Source of the DNA: AV17 sp046262735 | GTDB taxonomy: Bacteria > Verrucomicrobiota > Verrucomicrobiia > Chthoniobacterales > UBA10450 | Reading direction: 5' to 3' | Assembly (NCBI GenBank): GCA_046262735.1 | Contig: JBHEMD010000033.1 | Span: forward strand, 1 to 22,537 | DNA length: 22,537 bases | Shown here: positions 1 to 7,214 of the stretch, in pieces | How positions within the stretch are numbered: the first letter of the stretch is position 1 | How the letters are laid out: each line of letters opens with the position of its first letter | Notes under the pieces: generated by a model | Database searches by the model: none | What the model saw: the letters and a program-made list of their open reading frames with translations, nothing else | Told to the model about the DNA's origin: nothing | Position numbers and translations under genes: made by a program

Positions 1-1222
1 CGTCCATCGCCGTCGCGCGCAAGAAATAACCAAGCTTGTCGTTAGGCTCGGGGACATAGCGGATGCAGTTTTCCGTCAAACGCGATGGCGATGTGAAATC
101 ATCGGCTTCGGTAAATTCGAACGCGCGCAAATATTCCGGGAACGGCCGCAGGGTGTAATGCTGGAGCCAATCAGGGACGGTCAGAATATTTCGCTCGACC
201 AAAAATTTGCGGATCGACAATTCCTTCTGCGCCGCGTCCGCGATCCAATTGTCGATCTTGTCCGCCATTTTCAGCGGTGCGACGTCTTTGTTCCGGTCCG
301 TTTCGTAAGCTTCGAACGCGACCGCGCGATTCCACTCCTGATTCGCCATCGCGAGCAGTTCTTCCGGCGTGAACGTCATCAACGCGACGTTGCGCAAAAA
401 CCAGACGTAAGTGTCACGACCGAGCGCGCTCTCGTTAGGCAAACTCGCGAGCTTCTCTTTCAATTGCGCTTGGAATTTCTCGAGCGCGTCCGCCGCGCGC
501 TCGCAAGCGGCGTTCAACTCATCCGGCTTTAATGTTGATACGCTCGCCTCCCGGCTCGCGTCCCCTCTCGGGCTTTCCCGTCCATGTCGCTCGGCTCCCG
601 CCGGCTCCATTGTCGATCTTAGCAACGCTGCCGCCATCTCGTGCAGATGGACGCGAATATTGTCGAGGGCTTGCACCGTGACGGACGCAAACGGCGCCGG
701 CGGGTTCGCCAGGTTCTGCGTCGCCTGCTGCAAAATCGCGGGAATATTTTCGATCCGCGTCAAAATCTCGCGCGCCTGCTCGGCGTTGTACGGCCCCGGA
801 ACAGTGAGCGCCTCGACAATCGGCGTGAGTGTCTGCTCGATGTAAAAGGTCGGGTCGCGTTTCCAGCGTGGATTGAAATCCAGTTCCCAACGCACCCGCG
901 CCAGCGCCGAGCCGATCAGCCGATAATCGACCTGGCGCGAAATCGCCCACGAAGCCGGATCGATCTTTTTCCAGCGCGCCTCAAATTCGGCGAGCTCTTT
1001 GCGTTGATTGTCGATCTTCGCCCGCGACCAATCGCGCATCCCGCCCGGCCGCTCGATCCGGTTCACATCGTCGCCCGTAAACGGCGCGTATCTCGCGCGC
1101 CAGGACCAGAAATCGTCGCTCAGTTTTTGCCATTCACCCGCGGGTTGGGACTGGGCTTGGCCGTAAAGATTGTGCAGCGCGCCGAAGAGGCAGATCAGCA
1201 CGAGAATTCTGCGTGGGTTCAC
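1..1222 (-). CDS. Secreted DUF885-like protein, C-terminal part cut off by window edge
   Basis: An open frame of about 407 codons runs from a GTG at 1222-1220 off the left edge. An in-frame TGA lies a short way upstream and no other start lies between, so GTG is the best start. The first residues (VNPRRILVLICLFGAL) look like a signal peptide. The stretch FLVERNILTVPDWLQHYTL followed by PEYLRAFEF and YVPEPNDKLGYFLRATAMD resembles the middle of DUF885 proteins, a family with a C-terminal HExxPGH-type metalloprotease motif that would lie outside the window, so the catalytic part cannot be checked. A low-complexity stretch (about residues 205-225, bases 545-610) rich in E, R, S, G and A looks like a repeat-derived insertion between two conserved helices. 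Three copies of the ATTGTCGATCTT motif lie in this gene, all antisense to it. Family assignment is from memory of the motif and is moderate. Confidence 0.65.
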   Translation of the reverse strand, partial: MNPRRILVLICLFGALHNLYGQAQSQPAGEWQKLSDDFWSWRARYAPFTGDDVNRIERPGGMRDWSRAKIDNQRKELAEFEARWKKIDPASWAISRQVDYRLIGSALARVRWELDFNPRWKRDPTFYIEQTLTPIVEALTVPGPYNAEQAREILTRIENIPAILQQATQNLANPPAPFASVTVQALDNIRVHLHEMAAALLRSTMEPAGAERHGRESPRGDASREASVSTLKPDELNAACERAADALEKFQAQLKEKLASLPNESALGRDTYVWFLRNVALMTFTPEELLAMANQEWNRAVAFEAYETDRNKDVAPLKMADKIDNWIADAAQKELSIRKFLVERNILTVPDWLQHYTLRPFPEYLRAFEFTEADDFTSPSRLTENCIRYVPEPNDKLGYFLRATAMD

Positions 1223-1312
1223 GAGAGCGCAGTCTTGTGGAGCAGTGGGAGAGGTGAAAGCAAATTCGTTTCAGAATGCGAAAGACAGACTCGCCTGAAG
1301 TTGGAAGCGAAC

Positions 1313-1395
1313 TGCCGGCGGAGGGACTTGAACCCACACGGCCTTGCGGCCACTGGATTTTGAGTCCAGCGCGTCTGCCATTCCGCCACGCCGGC
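1313..1395 (-). tRNA. tRNA-Leu (anticodon CAA)
   Basis: The minus strand folds as a class II tRNA. The acceptor arm GCCGGCG pairs with CGCCGGC, followed by discriminator A. The anticodon stem is CTGGA/TCCAG around loop CTCAAAA, which gives anticodon CAA (decodes TTG). There is a long variable arm (TGGCCGCAAGGCCGT) and a T arm with GGTTCAAGTCC. CCA is not encoded after the discriminator base. Confidence 0.95.
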
Positions 1396-1423
1396 GTGTG
1401 CGAGAAGGGGAGCGAAAGAATAC

Positions 1424-1442
1424 GAGCTTCGCGGCGAAGCTC
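1424..1442 (-). terminator. Terminator-like hairpin at the end of the proline-rich protein gene
   Basis: GAGCTTCG and CGAAGCTC form a perfect 8-bp stem with a 3-base loop, overlapping the TGA stop (1443-1441) of the gene that ends here. On the minus transcript the stem is followed by GTATTCTTTC, only a weak T run, so this could equally be a transcript-end-protecting hairpin. Confidence 0.45.
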
Positions 1443-2112
1443 AAATACTCGCGACCAAATCGAGCGGCTGCAAACTGCGCGGCGGGCCGAGGATCTCGCG
1501 CAAGATAAACGCCGCGCGCAGACCAGATGTCGATCTTAGCAGCGCCGTAATGTTGATTTCCGATCGCGGCGGCGCTGCCGCGGGTTGAGTTGCGACGGCG
1601 TAAACCTCGGCCGGAGTTGTAGGTGCGGCCGTCGGCGCCGGAAGCGGGGCATCAGCCTCGCGAACCTCAAATGATGGCGCTCCCGGGATTTGCGGCCTAA
1701 AAACTTTCGTTCGGCGAGTCGGCGGTATTTGCCCGGGCAAATGGATTTCGCGTGGAAGGTCCGGCGGTCGCGTGGTCAGGGGCGGTAACGGCGATCCGAA
1801 TGGCGGGACGTGCGGGAGCACGACCGGTTTGCTGTAGGTCGGGCGCGGCGTCACGGGCGCCGGCGGCTTTGCCGTGGTTGGCTGGCCAAGCGCTTCAAGA
1901 AATTCGCGAATCCGATCCTGATCGCTCGCCGGTCGGCGGCGCGGCATCGGGGTCCGTGTCCGCGGCGGAGCTGTCGGCTCCGCGTCGCTCTCCTCGGAAT
2001 CCTTGTTGGCTGCGCTGGCGACTCGACTCAGTAATTGAAACAACAACGCCCCCACGATGAGCAAAAGAAAAAGGACATTTTCGAATCCGAACGCGAGCAT
2101 TTGGCTAATCAT
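1441..2112 (-). CDS. Proline-rich membrane-anchored protein downstream of floA
   Basis: A 223-aa protein with a single hydrophobic N-terminal segment (about residues 8-30, FENVLFLLLIVGALLFQLL). A long proline/arginine/threonine-rich, probably disordered region follows (about 45-190), then a more ordered tail, AAFILREILGPPRSLQPL. A C-terminal motif around an 'ILxEILGPPRAL'-like string recurs, as I recall, in small proteins of planctomycetes and verrucomicrobia; no function is known to me. It starts 22 nt after the floA stop on the same strand, so the two are probably co-transcribed and the protein may act at FloA membrane domains. It carries one TGTCGATCTT core (1528-1537), antisense. Confidence 0.75.
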   Translation of the reverse strand: MISQMLAFGFENVLFLLLIVGALLFQLLSRVASAANKDSEESDAEPTAPPRTRTPMPRRRPASDQDRIREFLEALGQPTTAKPPAPVTPRPTYSKPVVLPHVPPFGSPLPPLTTRPPDLPREIHLPGQIPPTRRTKVFRPQIPGAPSFEVREADAPLPAPTAAPTTPAEVYAVATQPAAAPPRSEINITALLRSTSGLRAAFILREILGPPRSLQPLDLVASI

Positions 2113-2134
2113 CTTTCACTTCTAACCGATCACA

Positions 2135-3151
2135 TCACGTTGCCTCACTCCGCGGCTTGTCCGTCCCAGCGATCGATTCCCGCATCGTCGTATCGGCCTG
2201 CACATTCTTCATCCGATAATAATCCATGATGCCGAGATGGCCGGCCCGGAACGCTTCGGCCATGGCCATCGGCACCTGGGCCTCGGCTTCGACCACTTTG
2301 GCGCGCATCTCTTGCGTCTTCGCGCGCATCTCCTGTTCGACTGCTACCGCCGCGGCGCGGCGCACTTCTGCCTTCGCTTGGGCCACCCGCTTGTCCGCGT
2401 CGGCCTGTTCGCTTTGCAATTTCGCGCCGATATTATCGCCGACATCGACATCGGCAATGTCGATGGAAAGAATTTCAAATGCAGTATTGCTGTCGAGACC
2501 TTTGGCCAGCACGGCTTTTGAAATGCGATCGGGATTTTCCAGCACGTCCTTGTAAGAATCGGCCGAGCCGATTGCGCTGACGATGCCTTCGCCGACGCGC
2601 GCGATGATCGTTTCCTCGGTGGCGCCTCCGACAAACCGGTCGAGATGCGAGCGCACCGTCACGCGCGCTTTGACTTTCGCGCCGATTCCGTCCTTGGCCA
2701 CGCCATCGATGGTTTGGCGCCCCATGGCGGGATTCGGAGCGTCGATCACTTTTGGATTGATGCTCGTGCGTACCGCCTCGAGCACGGTCTTGCCTGTGCC
2801 CTTGGTCGCGAGATCGATCGCGCAAGCGCGATTAAAATCGAGCGAAATACCGGCTTTGTCTGCGGCAATCAAAGCGAGGATCACCTGACTAACGTCGCCG
2901 CCGGCGAGATAATGCGCCTCGAGTGGATCACTCGGAATTTCCAAACCGGCTTTTACTGCTGTGATTCGGCTGTCGACAATCAAGCCCACCGGCACTTTGC
3001 GCAGGCGCATACCGACCATCTTTCCCATGCTTACGGGCGCGTTGGCGATGCGCGCTCGCAGCCAGAGTCCGAAAAAGTTGAAAAGAATGATCGCGAAAAC
3101 GAGTCCGAAAACGGCCAGCACCGCGACACCGACCAGAGAAAGAGCATCCAT
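2135..3151 (-). CDS. floA: Flotillin-like membrane-scaffold protein FloA
   Basis: A 338-aa protein of the UPF0365/FloA (YqfA) family, close to the roughly 330 residues of the Bacillus protein. It has an N-terminal membrane-inserting hydrophobic stretch (about residues 5-30), then a long SPFH-like region containing the family signatures GLEIPSDPLEAHYLAGG and ALIAADKAGISLDF. An Ala/Glu-rich coiled-coil follows (about 250-300) and a conserved end, GHLGIMDYYRMKN. FloA organises functional membrane microdomains and affects membrane fluidity and protease/secretion complexes. No NfeD partner is visible. The neighbour downstream is the proline-rich membrane protein and upstream is a small zinc-ribbon gene, all on the minus strand. 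Confidence 0.95.
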   Translation of the reverse strand: MDALSLVGVAVLAVFGLVFAIILFNFFGLWLRARIANAPVSMGKMVGMRLRKVPVGLIVDSRITAVKAGLEIPSDPLEAHYLAGGDVSQVILALIAADKAGISLDFNRACAIDLATKGTGKTVLEAVRTSINPKVIDAPNPAMGRQTIDGVAKDGIGAKVKARVTVRSHLDRFVGGATEETIIARVGEGIVSAIGSADSYKDVLENPDRISKAVLAKGLDSNTAFEILSIDIADVDVGDNIGAKLQSEQADADKRVAQAKAEVRRAAAVAVEQEMRAKTQEMRAKVVEAEAQVPMAMAEAFRAGHLGIMDYYRMKNVQADTTMRESIAGTDKPRSEAT

Positions 3152-3274
3152 GAGTCGAAACGTAACGTTGTCGCGCTGGTTGTGACAAGCGCCGAAACCG
3201 TCTGCCGAGGCGCGCTGGGGCAGCGGAGGCTCGCGCGGGCCAATGCCGGTGCCTGGGAAACCGCGTTTCGCCGG

Positions 3275-3418
3275 CTAATTCCCCGCCGAATCAGGATTGC
3301 TCGACCGGTTGCGCGAGCGGCCCGTCGAAGTGCGTTTGCAGTTCGTACAAACGCTGTAAATCACTGGCGTATCGCTACGGCCCGCGTTTATAACGCGGCC
3401 GCACACGGCGCAAATCAT
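3275..3418 (-). CDS. Small zinc-ribbon protein (47 aa)
   Basis: The frame could start at ATG 3490, but ATG 3418 is preceded by AAAGGGG five bases upstream, an unusually good ribosome binding site for this window, and gives a 47-aa protein beginning MICAVCGRVI. Two CxxC pairs (Cys3/Cys6 and Cys24/Cys27) spaced 18 apart make a zinc-ribbon knuckle pair. The tail is basic and Ser/Arg/Asn-rich. It lies upstream of floA on the same strand with a 123-nt gap. Function unknown; a nucleic-acid-binding or regulatory role would be a guess. The cysteine pattern plus the RBS support it being real, but its size limits certainty. Confidence 0.5.
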   Translation of the reverse strand: MICAVCGRVINAGRSDTPVIYSVCTNCKRTSTGRSRNRSSNPDSAGN

Positions 3419-3642
3419 CCTATCCCCTTTAGCTTCCGCTCTATTCGGTTTTCGGTTGGATTGCGCCTGTTTTTTCCGAAACGGCGCCATCAAGCGTGAA
3501 ATCGCATCGGAGACGGCAAACAGACCTGAAAAATTCTAAAAAACTTGGCGGCTCGACAATGTTGCGCGTTAAGCCGTTTTCCACGAGACCTTTTTGGAGC
3601 GCGGAAATCAATGAGCCGCTAAACTATCAACGGGCTGAAAAA

Positions 3643-3726
3643 TGGTGCTCGGGGGGGGACTTGAACCCCCATGCCTTTCGGCATACGCCCCTCAAACGTA
3701 CGTGTCTGCCATTCCACCACCCGAGC
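3643..3726 (-). tRNA. tRNA-Leu (anticodon GAG)
   Basis: Class II tRNA on the minus strand. The acceptor GCTCGGG pairs with CCCGAGC and is followed by A and an encoded CCA (3645-3643). The anticodon stem TACGT/GCGTA closes loop TTGAGGG, giving GAG (decodes CTC/CTT). The variable arm is GCATGCCGAAAGGCATG-like and the T arm contains GGTTCAAGTCC. Unlike the other tRNA-Leu in the window, this one encodes its CCA. Confidence 0.95.
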
Positions 3727-3841
3727 GTAGAAGGAAGCCGTTGGCTTCCGTGAATGGTAGATTGATCAGGCTCGGTCGCAAGCGGGTTGTCGCGCTCTTC
3801 CTCCTGCTCCCGCTCTTGCTCCTGATCGAAATCAATCGAGC

Positions 3842-4633
3842 ATGAGTATGCGCATGAGCACGAGCGGGACGACCGAAGACTGGATCAAAGTCGATCTGCA
3901 CATTCACACGCTCGAGGATCCGAAAGACGTCCTCGATTATTCGGCGCACCAACTACTCGAGCGCGCCAAGGCGCTCGGTTTCGGTGTGCTCGCCATCACT
4001 TTGCACGACGCAGTGTTTGACCGGCCGGAGGTTTTCGCCGACGCGGCCGCGATGGGAATCCTGCTAATTCCCGCCGCGGAAGTTCGTCTGCGCGGAGCGG
4101 ACGTGATCGTATTGAATGTGAGAGCCGAGGAAGTCGCGGCGCTGAAAAATTTTGACGACCTTCGCCAGCTCCGCGCGCGGCGCGGGGACTCCGTCTTCAC
4201 GATCGCGCCGCATCCGTTTTATGTGCTTGGCGCATCGATCGGCGAGAAAATTGTCGATCTTATCGATTGCTTCGATGCGATTGAGCTCTGTCATTTTCAC
4301 AAGGGAATTTTGAATCCGAACCGGCGCGCGGCGGAAGTGGCGGCGCGATTCGGCAAACCTCTCATTGCCACTTCCGACGCGCATCAGCTTCATGCGTTCG
4401 GCCGGCATTACACAAGCATCCCGCGCCCTGGTGTGCTCTCAATTGAGAACGTTTTCGCAGCGCTGCGGCGCGGCCCGCTCCGGCTCACCAGTCCGCCCTG
4501 TTCGATTGTCGATCTTCTCAGCACGGCGTATTTCATTTTCGTTGCTCACCCTTTTAGAGTGCGGCGGCAAGCACGGCGCGCTTCGTCCGGCCAATCCCCG
4601 CAGGTGGGTCTTGAATCCAAAACCCAAACCTGA
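3842..4633 (+). CDS. PHP-domain metal-dependent phosphoesterase
   Basis: A 263-aa protein with the polymerase-and-histidinol-phosphatase fold motifs in order: DLHIHTLED (His20, His22), AITLHD (His55, Asp56), AAEVRL (Glu80), APHPFY (His124), ELCHFH (His151, His153) and TSDAHQLHAFG (Asp179, His181). These are the expected ligands of a di/tri-nuclear metal site, so it is probably an active phosphoesterase or nuclease of the YciV/TrpH-like group; substrate not predictable. The last 40 residues or so are basic and look appended, perhaps by a repeat. Two exact ATTGTCGATCTT copies (4250, 4505) encode IVDL in this gene. ATG 3842 is used, although in-frame ATGs at 3848 and 3854 are equally possible. 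A lipoprotein gene follows 15 nt later. Confidence 0.85.
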   Translation: MSMRMSTSGTTEDWIKVDLHIHTLEDPKDVLDYSAHQLLERAKALGFGVLAITLHDAVFDRPEVFADAAAMGILLIPAAEVRLRGADVIVLNVRAEEVAALKNFDDLRQLRARRGDSVFTIAPHPFYVLGASIGEKIVDLIDCFDAIELCHFHKGILNPNRRAAEVAARFGKPLIATSDAHQLHAFGRHYTSIPRPGVLSIENVFAALRRGPLRLTSPPCSIVDLLSTAYFIFVAHPFRVRRQARRASSGQSPQVGLESKTQT

Positions 4634-4648
4634 CTAACATCTAACCCA

Positions 4649-5107
4649 ATGAGGATCGTCGGGTTCATTTTGCTGGCCTGCGCCGTCGCGCTCGCCGGTT
4701 GCAAAGCGCCCCGGAAATTCCACGCCGAGAAAAAGCCGGCCACGACAAAAAAGGCTCCGGCAAAACCAGTGGAAGAATCGAGCGATGTGGATTTTCAAGC
4801 GTTCGTCGGCCGCTTGCGCAAGGCCATCGCGGAGCACGACGCTGCGACTCTGAAGTCGATGATGACGGACGATTTTGGTTATCGGCTCAATCCGGAAGCG
4901 GCGGGCAGCGGAGTCTTTCAGTATTGGGACGATCAGGGTCTGTGGCCGGAGCTGCAGGGTATTTTGTCGGAAAAGTTCACTAAAAAGGGCGACTACATGG
5001 TTGCGCCGCCCCAGTTCGCCAATCCGGCGCTCAATTACGATGGGTATCGCGCGGGCATCCGGCGCGTCAACGGCAGTTGGAAGTTTGCTTATTTCGTCAA
5101 TGGCTAG
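4649..5107 (+). CDS. Putative lipoprotein of unknown function
   Basis: A 152-aa protein with a classical lipoprotein signal: a basic start, hydrophobic core FILLACAVALA and lipobox LAGC with Cys18 as the lipidated residue. A Lys/Ala/Pro linker follows (residues 19-45), then a compact domain containing FVGRLRKAIAEHDAATLKSM, which resembles the first helices of SnoaL/NTF2-like folds, and a closing strand GSWKFAYFVNG. That fold suggestion is an inference. It is probably anchored in the outer or inner membrane facing the periplasm. It may be co-transcribed with the PHP gene. Its last 11 bases overlap the end of the convergent membrane-protein gene. Confidence 0.8.
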   Translation: MRIVGFILLACAVALAGCKAPRKFHAEKKPATTKKAPAKPVEESSDVDFQAFVGRLRKAIAEHDAATLKSMMTDDFGYRLNPEAAGSGVFQYWDDQGLWPELQGILSEKFTKKGDYMVAPPQFANPALNYDGYRAGIRRVNGSWKFAYFVNG

Positions 5108-7205
5108 TGGGAGGCTTGCCGGCTGGCGTCGGCCGCGGCTGTTCCAGATCGTAAATCGTTCCCCACGGCCCGAGCGCGACCACTGCCGCGGAACGTTCCC
5201 ACGGATGCGCGCTCGCGGGATAGTTCTTTTGTTCCTCGCGTCCCCAAAAAATGTAGCGAACGCGGAATAGCCGCACGAGATTGGTCCAGTTGGGTCCGCC
5301 TTGCATCAATTGCCTGAGCAATTGCTCGGTCTTGCCGTAATCTTCAAAACCTTGCGTCCAGAGATGGCCGGGATACCCGAGGGCGACTTTGCGCCCCTGC
5401 AACAGAAGCGGGTGATTGTAAATCGGGTAAGCGGCAAAACGCGCTTCCACTGGCAGCCGGCGCACGCTCGCCCCGACGCCATCAAGCTCGGCGCGATTAA
5501 CAAACCCAAAACCAGGCCTTCCCGCGGCCAGTCCGCCGAACAGGCTGACGAAGCCCGACCCGAAAAGCAAAATGCAAATCGCCGCACGTATCGGGACCGG
5601 CCAGTGCGCGATCAGATTGGTCCACAAAAATGGCAGCACAATAAAGTATGCCCAGATCATCACCTTGAGATTGTCCCAACCCCACGGCGCCATTTTGATG
5701 AAGAAGCCGAGTAGAAAAATGGTGAGCCCCGCGAAAAGAAACACCGTTTCGGCGTCGAGCTTTTCTCGCGACTCACTTCGGGATTTCCACAGTCGCCAAC
5801 CCCATGATGCAAACAGGATCACAACGAGCGGAATAAGAATTCCAAAATTCGCGAGCCAGAATTGGAAAAACGGCGCGATAATCCCGTTCCAGCTTCTCTG
5901 CAGCAGCGGCCCGAGAAGCGGAACTGCTGAGCCAAACGTGGCGGGACCGATCCGAAAAAAGGGCGCCGCCATTTCGCCGTCGTCCTGCACCCAGCCGGGA
6001 TGCCATTCAAAGACTGAGCCGGCTTTGAAATGATCGGTGATGAGCCAGGTGAAAAAGGTGGCCGGAAGAAACGCGGCCGCGAGCAAAAGACCGGCGCGCA
6101 TCTCAGCAGCCGGGAAGAATTGCTTCCACCGTGCGGGTGCGGACATGAGAGCGCTAACTCCGGCGCCGCCTTCTTCGCGGACAAGATCGACAATGCGTTT
6201 GATCGCGTCCTGCGATTGGAACACGAACAGAAAAATGAGCACGATCGTCAGCGCCAGAAACGTGTGCACATGGAAGAGCGGCATCGAGGCATAGACCGAT
6301 AACTCGACCCAGAACGGCAGCGGACGATCCACAGAAGCGGCTTTCGCCTCCGTCCCGTTCACTGTCATTTTGCGCGGGTCCAACGCGCCCGCTCCTGGAA
6401 AATATTTTTGCCGCCAATTCCAAAGCAGAAGCAGGCCGGCCGGGATGGCGTAAAGCAGACCGCGCTGAGTGACAAACATCGTGTGAGGAATGCTTTTCCA
6501 AGCGATCGAAGAGACATCCTGGTAGGCCTTCCAGTCGCCATTCGCGAGCACGTGAAAACCGGCGATGCCACCGTTGAAAAGGAAACCGGCCACGGCGAAT
6601 GCGCCGCCCCATCGATAACACGCATAGAAAGTCGCAACCGACGCGAGTAAACCGACCCAAACCAAACCTTGCAGCAGATCGACCCCAATACAGGAGAGCA
6701 GCGCGTTGAATAAATCCGCGCCCGCCGGATAACGCAGGTGCTCGCTGAAGGCATAAATGGGATTTGCCGGCCAGAGCGGCACGCCATTGGCGAAGTAGTT
6801 GATGTGCGTGATGTGCAGGGCGAGATCGCCGAGGTTATTCGGCGACTGGATTCGCAGCTCGTCTGCGTCGATGTAGATGAGCCAGCAAAAGCAACGCAGC
6901 GCAAATATGGCGAAGCACGCGCCCATGGCCCATTTCCAGAAAGAGCGATACTTCGCCCAACCGGAAATGCGCGGAGCTTTGGGCTGTGGCTTGCCGGCCT
7001 TTGCCGGCGGTTGCGGTGAGCCGACGAGCTCGGGCTCAGTCGATTGTGAGGCGATGAGATAAAGCGCCATCGCGGCGCCGAAAAGAAGCGACGCCGATGC
7101 GATCAGCGGGTTAAGCCCGCCGGCGAGCATTCCGAGCACCAGCCCGACGACGGTCGAGAGATTAAAGAAAGTGATCCCCGCGCCGAGCCATTTCATTTCC
7201 GCCAA
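5097..7205 (-). CDS. Large polytopic membrane protein, GT-C glycosyltransferase-like
   Basis: A 702-aa protein with roughly a dozen hydrophobic segments, starting with two near the N-terminus (NLSTVVGLVLGMLAGG and ASLLFGAAMALYLIA) and ending in a soluble tail. The first large extracytoplasmic loop, after FALRCFCWLIYIDADEL, contains acidic residues and NLGDLALHITHINYF, the place where GT-C enzymes carry their catalytic acid. Pathway unknown; transfer of sugars from polyprenyl-phosphate donors at the membrane is the usual role of the fold. It starts 9 nt after the TIGR03663-like gene, so the two form an operon. A Pro/Lys-rich stretch (about residues 60-75) corresponds to GCCGGC-rich inverted repeat DNA near 6990-7015. 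One ATTGTCGATCTT copy (6183-6194) lies in sense as IVDL. Confidence 0.75.
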   Translation of the reverse strand: MAEMKWLGAGITFFNLSTVVGLVLGMLAGGLNPLIASASLLFGAAMALYLIASQSTEPELVGSPQPPAKAGKPQPKAPRISGWAKYRSFWKWAMGACFAIFALRCFCWLIYIDADELRIQSPNNLGDLALHITHINYFANGVPLWPANPIYAFSEHLRYPAGADLFNALLSCIGVDLLQGLVWVGLLASVATFYACYRWGGAFAVAGFLFNGGIAGFHVLANGDWKAYQDVSSIAWKSIPHTMFVTQRGLLYAIPAGLLLLWNWRQKYFPGAGALDPRKMTVNGTEAKAASVDRPLPFWVELSVYASMPLFHVHTFLALTIVLIFLFVFQSQDAIKRIVDLVREEGGAGVSALMSAPARWKQFFPAAEMRAGLLLAAAFLPATFFTWLITDHFKAGSVFEWHPGWVQDDGEMAAPFFRIGPATFGSAVPLLGPLLQRSWNGIIAPFFQFWLANFGILIPLVVILFASWGWRLWKSRSESREKLDAETVFLFAGLTIFLLGFFIKMAPWGWDNLKVMIWAYFIVLPFLWTNLIAHWPVPIRAAICILLFGSGFVSLFGGLAAGRPGFGFVNRAELDGVGASVRRLPVEARFAAYPIYNHPLLLQGRKVALGYPGHLWTQGFEDYGKTEQLLRQLMQGGPNWTNLVRLFRVRYIFWGREEQKNYPASAHPWERSAAVVALGPWGTIYDLEQPRPTPAGKPPTSH

Positions 7206-7214
7206 TGCACAGGA

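Noticed and set aside
3642..3845. Plus-strand frame with a LEPPCLS-type peptide over 3642-3845
   Set aside because: It is the antisense reading of tRNA-Leu(GAG), a common artefact.
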